64,000 nucleotides of DNA from Herbidospora daliensis (GTDB taxonomy: Bacteria > Actinomycetota > Actinomycetes > Streptosporangiales > Streptosporangiaceae): assembly GCF_001570585.1 (NCBI RefSeq), contig NZ_BBXF01000003.1, forward strand, positions 655,353 to 719,352, written 5' to 3'. A program made the translations under genes and the position numbers. The notes beneath the pieces were generated by a model. It had not been told where the DNA came from. It did not search any database and saw nothing but the letters and a program-made list of their open reading frames with translations. Shown one piece after another: positions 43,700 through 50,715 of this stretch. Every line of letters starts with the position of its first letter. Positions within the stretch are counted from its first letter, which is position 1.

Positions 43700-45511
43700 G
43701 TGAGACCACTCCTGCGCCGTCTGGTCGCGCTGACCATGAGCGCGCTTCTGCTGGTGACGCTGGTGCCGGCCTCGGCGAACGCCGACAACCCGATCGTGCA
43801 GACGATCTACACCGCCGACCCCGCGCCGCTCGTCCACAACGGCCGCGTGTACCTCTACACCGGTCACGACGAGGACGGCTCCACCTACTTCACGATGCGC
43901 GACTGGCGCGTCTACTCCTCCTCCGACATGGCCAACTGGACCGACCACGGCTCCCCCATGAGCCTGTCGACCTTCTCGTGGGCCGACGCCAACGCGTGGG
44001 CCGGCCACGTCGCCTACCGCAACAACAAGTTCTACTGGTACGTCCCGGTCCGCCAGCGCTCCACCGGCCGCATGGTCATCGGCGTCGGCGTGTCGAACAG
44101 CCCCACCGGCCCCTTCACCGACGCCCTGGGCCGCCCCCTGGTCGACAACAACGAGATCGACCCCAACGTCTTCATCGACGACGACGGCCAGGCCTACCTC
44201 TACTGGGGCAACCCGCGCCTCGCGTACGTCCGCCTCAACACCGACATGATCAGCTACAGCGGCGGCATCAACTACATCTCCCTCACCGCCGCCGGGTTCG
44301 GCGCGCGCAGCGGCAACGCCCAGCGGCCGACCCTCTACGAAGAGGGCCCCTGGGTCTACAAGCGCAACGGCTTGTACTACAACGTGTTCGCCGCCGAATG
44401 CTGCGGGGAGTTCATCGCCTACTCCACGGCTCCCAGTGCCACCGGGCCGTGGACCTACCGGGGCACCATCATGCCCCGCCAGGGCGCGAGCTTCACCAAC
44501 CACGCCGGCATCGTCGACTTCGCGGGCGGGTCGTACTTCTTCTACCACAACGGCGCCCTGCCGGGCGGCGGCGGCTTCACCCGCTCGGTGGCGGTGGAGA
44601 AGTTCACCTACAACTCCAACGGCACCATCCCGCAGTTCAACATGACCACCGCCGGTCCGCCTCAGGTCGGCACCCTCAACCCCTACACCCGCCAAGAAGC
44701 CGAGACCATCGCCTGGGCCACCGGGGTGGAGACCGAACCCGCCAGTGAGGGCGGCATGAACGTCGCCTACATCGAGAACGGCGACAACATCAAGATCAAG
44801 GGCGTCGCCTTCGGCACCGGCGCCTCCTCCTTCACCGCCCGGGTCGCCTCGGCCGCCGCCGGTGGACGCATCGAGGTCCGCCTCGGCTCGGCCACCGGCA
44901 CTGTCGTCGGCACCTGCACCGTCCCCGGCACCGGCGGCTGGCAGACCTGGACCACCGTCACCTGCCCCGTCACCGGCGCGACCGGCACCCGTGACCTCTA
45001 CCTGCGCTTCGCCGGCAACAGCGGCAACCTGTTCAACTTCAACTGGTGGCAGTTCACCGGCGGCGGCAGCGGCCCCACCGAACTGCTCACCAACGGCACG
45101 ATGGAGAACGGCACCACCGGCTGGACGACCTCCGGCGGCACCCTGTCCTCCGCCACCCCCGCCTACGCGGGCAGCCGCTCCCTGCTCAACACCGGCCGCA
45201 CCGCCGCCTGGCAGGGCCCCAACCAGAACGTCACCAGCCAGCTGACCAACGGCAAGAGCTACACCACGAGCGTCTGGGTCCGCTCGCAGAGCGGCACCCC
45301 CAGCGCGAAGGCGACCCTCGCCATCACCGCGAACGGCACGACCAGCTACTTGCAGCTCACCCCGACCGCGGCGATCAACACCGGCGGCTGGACCCGGCTG
45401 ACCGGCACCACGACCGTCTCGTGGACCGGCACCCTCACCAACGCCTCCTTCTACGTCGAGACCACCGCCGGCACCGACGGCTTCTACATCGACGACGCCT
45501 CCTTCCAGTGA
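43700..45511 (+). CDS. Secreted GH43 arabinoxylan-type hydrolase with CBM6 and CBM4_9-like modules
   Basis: A 603-residue enzyme with a Sec signal peptide (ends SANA). The GH43 propeller (about 29-325) shows the base Asp in IYTADPAPLVHNGRVYLYTG, the pKa Asp in EIDPNVFIDDDG and the acid Glu in YEEGPWVYK. CBM6 follows at about 330-455 (QEAETIAWATGVETE ... NLFNFNWWQF). A C-terminal CBM4_9/CBM22-like module (about 462-603) ends GFYIDDASFQ. AAAGGGG lies 6 bp before the GTG start. It is 13 bp upstream of the second CE1 esterase, whose C-terminal module is nearly identical. Confidence 0.92.
   Translation: MRPLLRRLVALTMSALLLVTLVPASANADNPIVQTIYTADPAPLVHNGRVYLYTGHDEDGSTYFTMRDWRVYSSSDMANWTDHGSPMSLSTFSWADANAWAGHVAYRNNKFYWYVPVRQRSTGRMVIGVGVSNSPTGPFTDALGRPLVDNNEIDPNVFIDDDGQAYLYWGNPRLAYVRLNTDMISYSGGINYISLTAAGFGARSGNAQRPTLYEEGPWVYKRNGLYYNVFAAECCGEFIAYSTAPSATGPWTYRGTIMPRQGASFTNHAGIVDFAGGSYFFYHNGALPGGGGFTRSVAVEKFTYNSNGTIPQFNMTTAGPPQVGTLNPYTRQEAETIAWATGVETEPASEGGMNVAYIENGDNIKIKGVAFGTGASSFTARVASAAAGGRIEVRLGSATGTVVGTCTVPGTGGWQTWTTVTCPVTGATGTRDLYLRFAGNSGNLFNFNWWQFTGGGSGPTELLTNGTMENGTTGWTTSGGTLSSATPAYAGSRSLLNTGRTAAWQGPNQNVTSQLTNGKSYTTSVWVRSQSGTPSAKATLAITANGTTSYLQLTPTAAINTGGWTRLTGTTTVSWTGTLTNASFYVETTAGTDGFYIDDASFQ
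45083..45511 (+). repeat. CBM4_9-like module repeat, copy 1
   Basis: A 429-bp segment encoding the last module of the GH43 enzyme. It is nearly identical to 46428-46856, with about 29 mismatches by hand count, many of them at third codon positions. No gap is needed, and both copies run to the stop codon. Confidence 0.9.
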
Positions 45512-45524
45512 CAGGAGCAGTGAC

Positions 45525-46856
45525 ATGTCCTTACGCAGAACACTGCTGACCGCGATCACCGTCGCGTCCCTCGTGCCTCTCGCCGCCGTGCTCACGCCCA
45601 CCGCCGCCACCGCGGCGGCCACGGCCGGGTGCGGGCGGACCCCGACCCTCGCCAACGGCACCAACACGATCCAGAGCAGCGGCAAGACGCGCAGCTTCAT
45701 CGTCCGCATCCCCAGTGGTTACGACAACCGGCGGCCCTACCGGCTGGTGTTCGGATTCCACTGGCGGGGCGGCACCGCCACCGACGTCGCCACCGGCCAG
45801 ACCGTCCAGCGCGACGTCTGGTCCTACTACGGTCTCCAGCGCCTGGCCGGCGAGAGCACGATCTTCGTCGCGCCCCAGGGCATCGGGAACGGCTGGGCCA
45901 ACTCGGGCGGCGAGGACGTGACCTTCGTCGACGACATGCTGCGCCGCATCGAGGGCGACCTGTGCGTGGAGACCACACAGCGCTTCGCCCTCGGCTTCAG
46001 CTACGGCGGTGCGATGAGCTTCTCCCTGGCCTGCTCCCGGCCGGACGTCTTCCGGGCGGTCGCCGTCTACTCCGGCGGGCGGCTCAGCGGATGCAGCGGC
46101 GGCACCCAGCCGATCGCCTACTTCGCCGCGCACGGTCTGCGTGACGGCGTTCTGAACATCTCGGGTGGACGCTCGATGCGGGACCAGTTCGTCCGCAACA
46201 ACGGCTGCACCGCGCAGAATCCGCCCGAGCCCGCCCAAGGCAGCCTGACCCACCGCACAACCACTTACTCAGGCTGCGCGTCGGGCCGTCCCGTCACGTG
46301 GGCCGCCTTCGACGAGGGCCACATCGCGGCCCCGCAGGACGGAGCGAGCGGCGACAGCGGCTCCCGTACGTGGTTGCCCGCCGAGACCTGGCGCTTCTTC
46401 ACCCAGTTCGGCGGCAGCGGTGGGAACCTGCTGACGAACGGTTCGATGGAGAACGGCGCCACCGGCTGGACGACCTCCGGCGGCACCCTGTCCTCCGCCA
46501 CCCCCGCCTACGCGGGCAGCCGTTCCCTGCTCAACACCGGTCGTACCGCCGCCTGGCAGGGTCCGAACCAGAACGTCACCAGCCAGCTCACCAATGGCAA
46601 GAGCTACACCACCAGCGTCTGGGTCCGCTCGCAGAGCGGGACCCCCAGCGCGAAGGCGACTCTCGCCCTCACCGCGAACGGCACGACGAACTACCTCCAG
46701 CTCACCCCGGCCCAGGCGGTCAACACCGGCGGCTGGACCCGGCTGACCGGCACCACGACGGTCTCGTGGACCGGCACGCTCACCAACGCCTCCTTCTACG
46801 CCGAGACCGTCGCCGGCACCGACGGCTTCTACATCGACGACGCCTCCTTCCAGTGA
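45525..46856 (+). CDS. Secreted CE1/PHB-depolymerase-type esterase with CBM4_9-like module
   Basis: A 443-residue secreted esterase with a signal peptide at about 1-31. The CE1 domain has GFHWRGG, the nucleophile Ser159 in LGFSYGGAM and the His in DEGHIAAPQDG. It is very similar throughout to the esterase domain at 36779-38062. Where that paralogue carries a CBM2, this one carries the same C-terminal module as the GH43 enzyme just upstream. AGGAG lies 7 bp before the ATG. It forms an operon with GH43 (13-bp gap) and is closed by a long hairpin. Likely action: removing feruloyl or acetyl esters from arabinose-substituted hemicellulose. Confidence 0.9.
   Translation: MSLRRTLLTAITVASLVPLAAVLTPTAATAAATAGCGRTPTLANGTNTIQSSGKTRSFIVRIPSGYDNRRPYRLVFGFHWRGGTATDVATGQTVQRDVWSYYGLQRLAGESTIFVAPQGIGNGWANSGGEDVTFVDDMLRRIEGDLCVETTQRFALGFSYGGAMSFSLACSRPDVFRAVAVYSGGRLSGCSGGTQPIAYFAAHGLRDGVLNISGGRSMRDQFVRNNGCTAQNPPEPAQGSLTHRTTTYSGCASGRPVTWAAFDEGHIAAPQDGASGDSGSRTWLPAETWRFFTQFGGSGGNLLTNGSMENGATGWTTSGGTLSSATPAYAGSRSLLNTGRTAAWQGPNQNVTSQLTNGKSYTTSVWVRSQSGTPSAKATLALTANGTTNYLQLTPAQAVNTGGWTRLTGTTTVSWTGTLTNASFYAETVAGTDGFYIDDASFQ
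46428..46856 (+). repeat. CBM4_9-like module repeat, copy 2
   Basis: The second copy of the 429-bp module at 45083-45511, here forming the C terminus of the CE1 esterase. Identity of roughly 93 percent by hand count, with frame and stop conserved, points to recent duplication or gene conversion. Confidence 0.9.
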
Positions 46857-46862
46857 CAAGCA

Positions 46863-46899
46863 CCGCCGGGCCCGCGAAGCGGCTTCGCGGGCCCGGCGG
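46863..46899. terminator. Very stable hairpin terminator after the GH43-CE1 operon
   Basis: Two 17-base perfectly complementary arms (starting CCGCCGGGCCCG) flank a 3-base CGG loop, 6 bp after the esterase stop. No T-run follows. Confidence 0.85.
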
Positions 46900-46932
46900 C
46901 CTCGAAAGGATCACCATGGAAGGAACCACGCC

Positions 46933-47200
46933 GTGAGGTCGTGCCGCGTAGGGGCCGCGGGCCGCGAACGTCCGTGTGTCATCAACCGTGAAGGGCGCGC
47001 GTTCGACCTGTCGCCGCTGACGGCGGACATCGACGGCGCCTTCTCCGCGGTCAGTGGGACAAGGGCAAGTCCTGCGGTACCGGCACCCCGGCAGGGGTGG
47101 CGACGGGCCGGGGCGCCCAGGCCTGTCTGCGTGCGGGGACGTGGCCGAGGTGGAGATCGAGGGTCTGGGACGTCAGCGTCAGTGGGTGGGACAGGCGTGA
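46933..47200 (+). pseudogene. Fumarylacetoacetate-hydrolase-family gene with its centre deleted
   Basis: The GTG at 46933, preceded by GGAAGGA, opens a frame that reads exactly like the N terminus of FAH-family proteins (RSCRVGAAGRERPCVINREG, then RAFDLSPLTADIDGAF). The match ends near 47046. From 47135, in a different frame, comes a typical FAH C terminus (GDVAEVEIEGLGRQRQ ... stop at 47200). The intervening catalytic domain, some 200 residues in intact relatives, is missing. The last 22 bp overlap the 3' end of the convergent TetR gene. FAH-family enzymes occur in pentose and deoxysugar acid catabolism, which fits the locus. Confidence 0.7.
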
Positions 47201-47877
47201 CGTGCCGTGTCGATCACGGTCTGCATCTCGGTGGCGGCGAGCTGGGCGGCGTCCAGGCCCATGGCGGCGAAGGCGCCGGAGATCTCCAGGGAGACCAGCC
47301 CGTGGAGGCGCGACCAGCACAGCACGCCCAGACGCAGGGCCAGCGGGCTCATGCCGGGGGGCGCGCCGATGGCCTGACCCCATCTCACCAGCGATTCGTC
47401 GAGCGGGGTCGTGGTGTGCGGGGTCGGCTCGGCGATCTCCTGGAGGGCGGCGAGCAGTTGCAACATGCCCTGGTTGACTCCCGCGACGCCCTCGGGGGTG
47501 TCCTGTGCGGTGGCCGAGCGGTCGGAGAAGAGCATCGCGTAGCGGCGGGGATGGGTGAGGGCCCATCGCCGCCACGCCTGGGCGATGCGGGCGATCCGGG
47601 CCGGGGCGTCGAGAGGAGGTTCGGTGCGGGCGGCGGCGGCCGTGGTGGAGCCGAGGTCGGCGTAGGCGTCGACGACCAGGGCTTCCAGCAGCGCCTCGCG
47701 TGAGGGGAAGTAGCGGTAGAGCGCCGGCGGGCTCATGCCCATGGCCTTGCCGACCGAGGCGATCGAGACGTCGGTGACGCCGCCGGCGTCGAGGAGTTCG
47801 AAGGATCGCTCCTTGATCTCCTTGATCGTCTGCTGCCGCACCCGCTCGCGTCGGCTCGGGTTCTCGGTCACGGACAC
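47179..47877 (-). CDS. TetR-family regulator with WHG-type C-terminal domain
   Basis: A 232-residue repressor. The N-terminal helix-turn-helix is SIASVGKAMGMSPPALYRYF (about 39-58), followed by a TetR_C_33/WHG ligand domain with WRRWALTHPRRYAMLF and CWSRLHGLVSLEISG. The GTG start at 47877 is divergent from a small membrane-protein gene across 96 bp containing TACGATC/TCGTAA half-sites, the usual set-up for a TetR repressor controlling itself and its neighbour. Confidence 0.9.
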   Translation of the reverse strand: MSVTENPSRRERVRQQTIKEIKERSFELLDAGGVTDVSIASVGKAMGMSPPALYRYFPSREALLEALVVDAYADLGSTTAAAARTEPPLDAPARIARIAQAWRRWALTHPRRYAMLFSDRSATAQDTPEGVAGVNQGMLQLLAALQEIAEPTPHTTTPLDESLVRWGQAIGAPPGMSPLALRLGVLCWSRLHGLVSLEISGAFAAMGLDAAQLAATEMQTVIDTARHACPTH

Positions 47878-47895
47878 GGGCTCAGTGTAGCCACT

Positions 47896-47936
47896 TTACG
47901 ATCGCTACGATCAGACACTAAAGTTAATGGTCGTAA
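47896..47936. promoter_or_regulatory. Putative TetR operator region
   Basis: TACGATC is directly repeated at 47897-47903 and 47906-47912, and the inverse TCGTAA stands at 47931-47936 opposite TTACGA at 47896-47901. The region lies between the TetR gene and the divergent membrane-protein gene. Confidence 0.4.
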
Positions 47937-47973
47937 CGAAAACTACTTGGCATCACTCACGCAAGGAGCCCTC

Positions 47974-48381
47974 ATGGCCATCGGAAAAGACCCCGCCCCC
48001 TGGGCCGACCGCACCGGACGCGTCATCATGGCCGTCAACGCCGTCGCCACGCTCGCCGCGTTCGCGGGCGGGCTGTTCATCACCGCCGAGGTCGCCGACG
48101 AGCGAGTCATCACCGAGGCCTGGCGCACGCTCGCCTACATCGTCTTCGCCGGCATCTGGGCGATCCTCGCCGTCGCACCCCGCCGCCAGTGGGGCTTATG
48201 GGAGCTGCTGCTCTTCCAGAAGGGAGGGATCACGATCTACAGCTTCGTCATGTGGCACCTGCCCGACGCGCCCCGGACCGCGTTCATCGACCTCGCCGTC
48301 ACCGTCACCACGCTCATCGCCTACGTGCTGTGCCGGGGCTGGAGCAGCTGGCGGACCGGCGCCGCCGTGTCGACCGCATAA
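47974..48381 (+). CDS. Small four-helix membrane protein, probable TetR target
   Basis: A 135-residue protein with four hydrophobic helices (VIMAVNAVATLAAFAGGLFI, LAYIVFAGIWAILAV, a helix near GGITIYSFVMW, and IDLAVTVTTLIAYVLC). AAGGAG lies 7 bp before the ATG at 47974, so the start is secure. It is divergent from the TetR gene. I do not recognise a named family; the arrangement with TetR is common for small membrane proteins linked to stress or efflux, which is inference. Confidence 0.75.
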   Translation: MAIGKDPAPWADRTGRVIMAVNAVATLAAFAGGLFITAEVADERVITEAWRTLAYIVFAGIWAILAVAPRRQWGLWELLLFQKGGITIYSFVMWHLPDAPRTAFIDLAVTVTTLIAYVLCRGWSSWRTGAAVSTA

Positions 48382-48400
48382 CTCAAGACCGTCCACCGCT

Positions 48401-48433
48401 ACCGCCCGCGCCTGCGCCGCGTGGGCGGTTTTC
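48401..48433 (+). terminator. Rho-independent-like terminator after the small membrane protein
   Basis: ACCGCCC at 48401-48407 pairs with GGGCGGT at 48423-48429, with an inner GCG/CGC pairing, and TTTTC follows. It lies 20 bp after the stop codon. Confidence 0.7.
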
Positions 48434-48462
48434 GGCGTTGCCAAATTCACAAAACAGACATC

Positions 48463-48546
48463 AATCCCATGTCTAATCCCATGCTGCACGTTTCTGATCC
48501 CGATAAGTCTGTTATGTACTCCGACTATTGCTTGATTAATCCCATG
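48463..48546. repeat. Three AATCCCATG repeats upstream of the GH29 gene
   Basis: The 9-mer AATCCCATG occurs at 48463-48471, 48475-48483 (12 bp apart) and 48538-48546. The stretch is AT-rich compared with its surroundings and lies 170-250 bp upstream of the GH29 start. The 333-bp gap from 48382 to 48714 holds only these repeats, the terminator and a GC-rich stretch with no gene. A regulator-binding array is the likeliest reading. Confidence 0.45.
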
Positions 48547-48714
48547 TTTGTAGCCTGGCGGTGTCACCGGCCGGAAAACCACGGGTCGATCGCCAGGTGA
48601 TCGGCGCACCGACGGTCACGGGGGCTGCGGTCGACGTCGCGCCCGGCTCGGCGCTCACCCACTGGACGATCACTGCGGCCCACCCGCGCCGCACGGAGTC
48701 TGAAGGGACATTCG

Positions 48715-50691
48715 ATGTCCGATTCCCCGTATCACTTAAGCCGCCGGAGCGTTCTGGCCGCCGCCGTTGCCACCACGGCGGCGACCCTGCTCAAAGCCGG
48801 CCCCGCCTGGGCCACCGAAGGCCCGCAGAGTTACTCGCCGACCTGGGCGTCGGTCGACCAGCACCCGCCCGCCGCCGAATGGTTCCAGGACGCCAAATTC
48901 GGCATCTACTACCACTGGGGCGTCTTCAGCGTCCCGGCCTTCGCCAACGAGTGGTACCCGCGCAACATGTACAACAACGGCTCCGGCGAGAACAACCACC
49001 ACCGCGCCACCTACGGCGAACCGGCGGCCTGGCCGTACCACAACTTCATCAACGGAGCCCGCGACAGAGCCGGCAACTGGGTGCAGTTCGCGCCCCGGCT
49101 GCGCTCAGCCGGAGGCAACTTCGACCCCGAGGAGTGGGCACAGCTGTTCGTGGACGCCGGCGCGAAGTTCGCCGGCCCGGTGGCCGAGCACCACGACGGC
49201 TACTCGATGTGGAACAGCAGCGTCAACGAGTGGAACTCCGTCGCCACCGGCCCCCGCCTGGACCTGCTGCGGCTGCACGCCGACGCCATCCGGGCCAAGG
49301 GGATGAAGCTCCTGGTCGCGATGCACCACGCCTTCAACTTCACCGGCTTCTACCAGTGGGCGCCCCAGCAGTCGGCCACCTCGCTGCGCAAGCTCTACGG
49401 CCAGCTCGACCGCGCCACCGAAGAGGTGCTCTGGTACGACAAGCTCAAGGAGATCATCGACGGCTACCAGCCCGACATCATCTGGCAGGACTTCGACCTC
49501 AGCCGCATCGCCGAGTCGCACCGGCTGAACTTCCTGTCCTACTACTACAACCGCGCGGTCGCCTGGAACCGCGACGTCGTCGCGACGTACAAGGACGGCT
49601 TCAACACCCGCGGCGAGGTCTACGACTTCGAACGCGGCGGCCCCGCCGGGATCCAGACGCCGTACTGGCTGACCGACGACAGCGTCTCCAGCTCCAGCTG
49701 GAGCTACACCAACGGCCTGGGCTACTACGCCTTCCGCGCCGTCCTGCACGCGCTGATCGACCGGGTCAGCAAGAACGGCAACATGCTGCTCAACATCGCC
49801 CCCATGGCCGACGGCACGATCCCCTCCGCGCAGCGCACCCTGCTGCTGAACATCGGCGACTACCTGCGCCGGTTCGGCGAGTCCATCTACTCCACCCGCG
49901 CCTGGGCGGCCTTCGGCGAAGGACCCACCCAGATGGGCGGCGGCACCTTCCAGGCGCCGCGGGAGGGCACCAGCGCTGACATCCGGTTCACCCGCAGCAA
50001 GGACAACCGTGTCCTGTACGCCACCGTGCTGGGGTGGCCCGGCAGCCAGCTGCACATCTCGACGCTTGGCTCCAACCGCATCAACCTGGGCTCGCTCACC
50101 TCCGTCCAGCTCCTCGGCTCGAACGCGGGCTCCTACGTCAACCTGCCCACCCGGAACCAGGACGGCAGCGGCCTGCACATCACCATGCCCTCCTCGTCCG
50201 CGCCGTTCTCCGCCCCCGCCTACGTCGTCAAGCTCACGTTCTCGGGCACGATCCCGCAGCTGGGCTCGGGTCCGACGCCGACCGGCTGGGTGCGGATCAG
50301 CAACGCCGCCAACGGACTGGTCCTGGACAGCGGCGGCAACGTCGCCTCCGGCTCGAACCTCAAGCAGTGGACGTCCGACGGCTCCACCAACCTCCAGTGG
50401 CAGCTCGTCGACCTCGGCAGCGGCTGGTACCGCATCGTCAACCGCACCAACGGAATGGTCATCGACAGCTGGGGCGCCGCCAGCGGCACCTTCTGCCGGC
50501 AGGCCGCCTGGAACGGCAACAACAACCAGCAGTGGCGGCTCAGCAGCCTGAGCAACGGGCGCTACCAGATCATCAACCGCGGCAACGGGCTCGCGCTGGA
50601 CAGCGGGGGCGACACCACGGTCGGCTCCTCGGTGAAGCTGTGGACACCGGTCTCCAGCCCCAATCTCGAATGGACCATCACCAGCGTCTGA
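48715..50691 (+). CDS. Tat-exported GH29 alpha-L-fucosidase with ricin-type lectin domain
   Basis: A 658-residue enzyme. The Tat signal is SRRSVLAAAVATTAA. The GH29 domain (about 40-480) has WFQDAKFGIYYHWGVFSVPA and AEHHDGYSMWNS. PDIIWQDFDLS places the likely nucleophile at Asp259, and NGNMLLNIAPMADG is the family C-terminal block. The last 140 residues are a ricin B-type trefoil (WVRISNAANGLVLDSGGN, NNQQWRLSSL, GNGLALDSGGD). GAAGGGA lies 6 bp before the ATG. It would remove alpha-L-fucose from plant cell wall or other glycans and is followed 24 bp later by GH2. The catalytic acid is not assignable by eye. Confidence 0.92.
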   Translation: MSDSPYHLSRRSVLAAAVATTAATLLKAGPAWATEGPQSYSPTWASVDQHPPAAEWFQDAKFGIYYHWGVFSVPAFANEWYPRNMYNNGSGENNHHRATYGEPAAWPYHNFINGARDRAGNWVQFAPRLRSAGGNFDPEEWAQLFVDAGAKFAGPVAEHHDGYSMWNSSVNEWNSVATGPRLDLLRLHADAIRAKGMKLLVAMHHAFNFTGFYQWAPQQSATSLRKLYGQLDRATEEVLWYDKLKEIIDGYQPDIIWQDFDLSRIAESHRLNFLSYYYNRAVAWNRDVVATYKDGFNTRGEVYDFERGGPAGIQTPYWLTDDSVSSSSWSYTNGLGYYAFRAVLHALIDRVSKNGNMLLNIAPMADGTIPSAQRTLLLNIGDYLRRFGESIYSTRAWAAFGEGPTQMGGGTFQAPREGTSADIRFTRSKDNRVLYATVLGWPGSQLHISTLGSNRINLGSLTSVQLLGSNAGSYVNLPTRNQDGSGLHITMPSSSAPFSAPAYVVKLTFSGTIPQLGSGPTPTGWVRISNAANGLVLDSGGNVASGSNLKQWTSDGSTNLQWQLVDLGSGWYRIVNRTNGMVIDSWGAASGTFCRQAAWNGNNNQQWRLSSLSNGRYQIINRGNGLALDSGGDTTVGSSVKLWTPVSSPNLEWTITSV

Positions 50692-50715
50692 TCACCAACA
50701 CCTCGTGGAGGCTCG

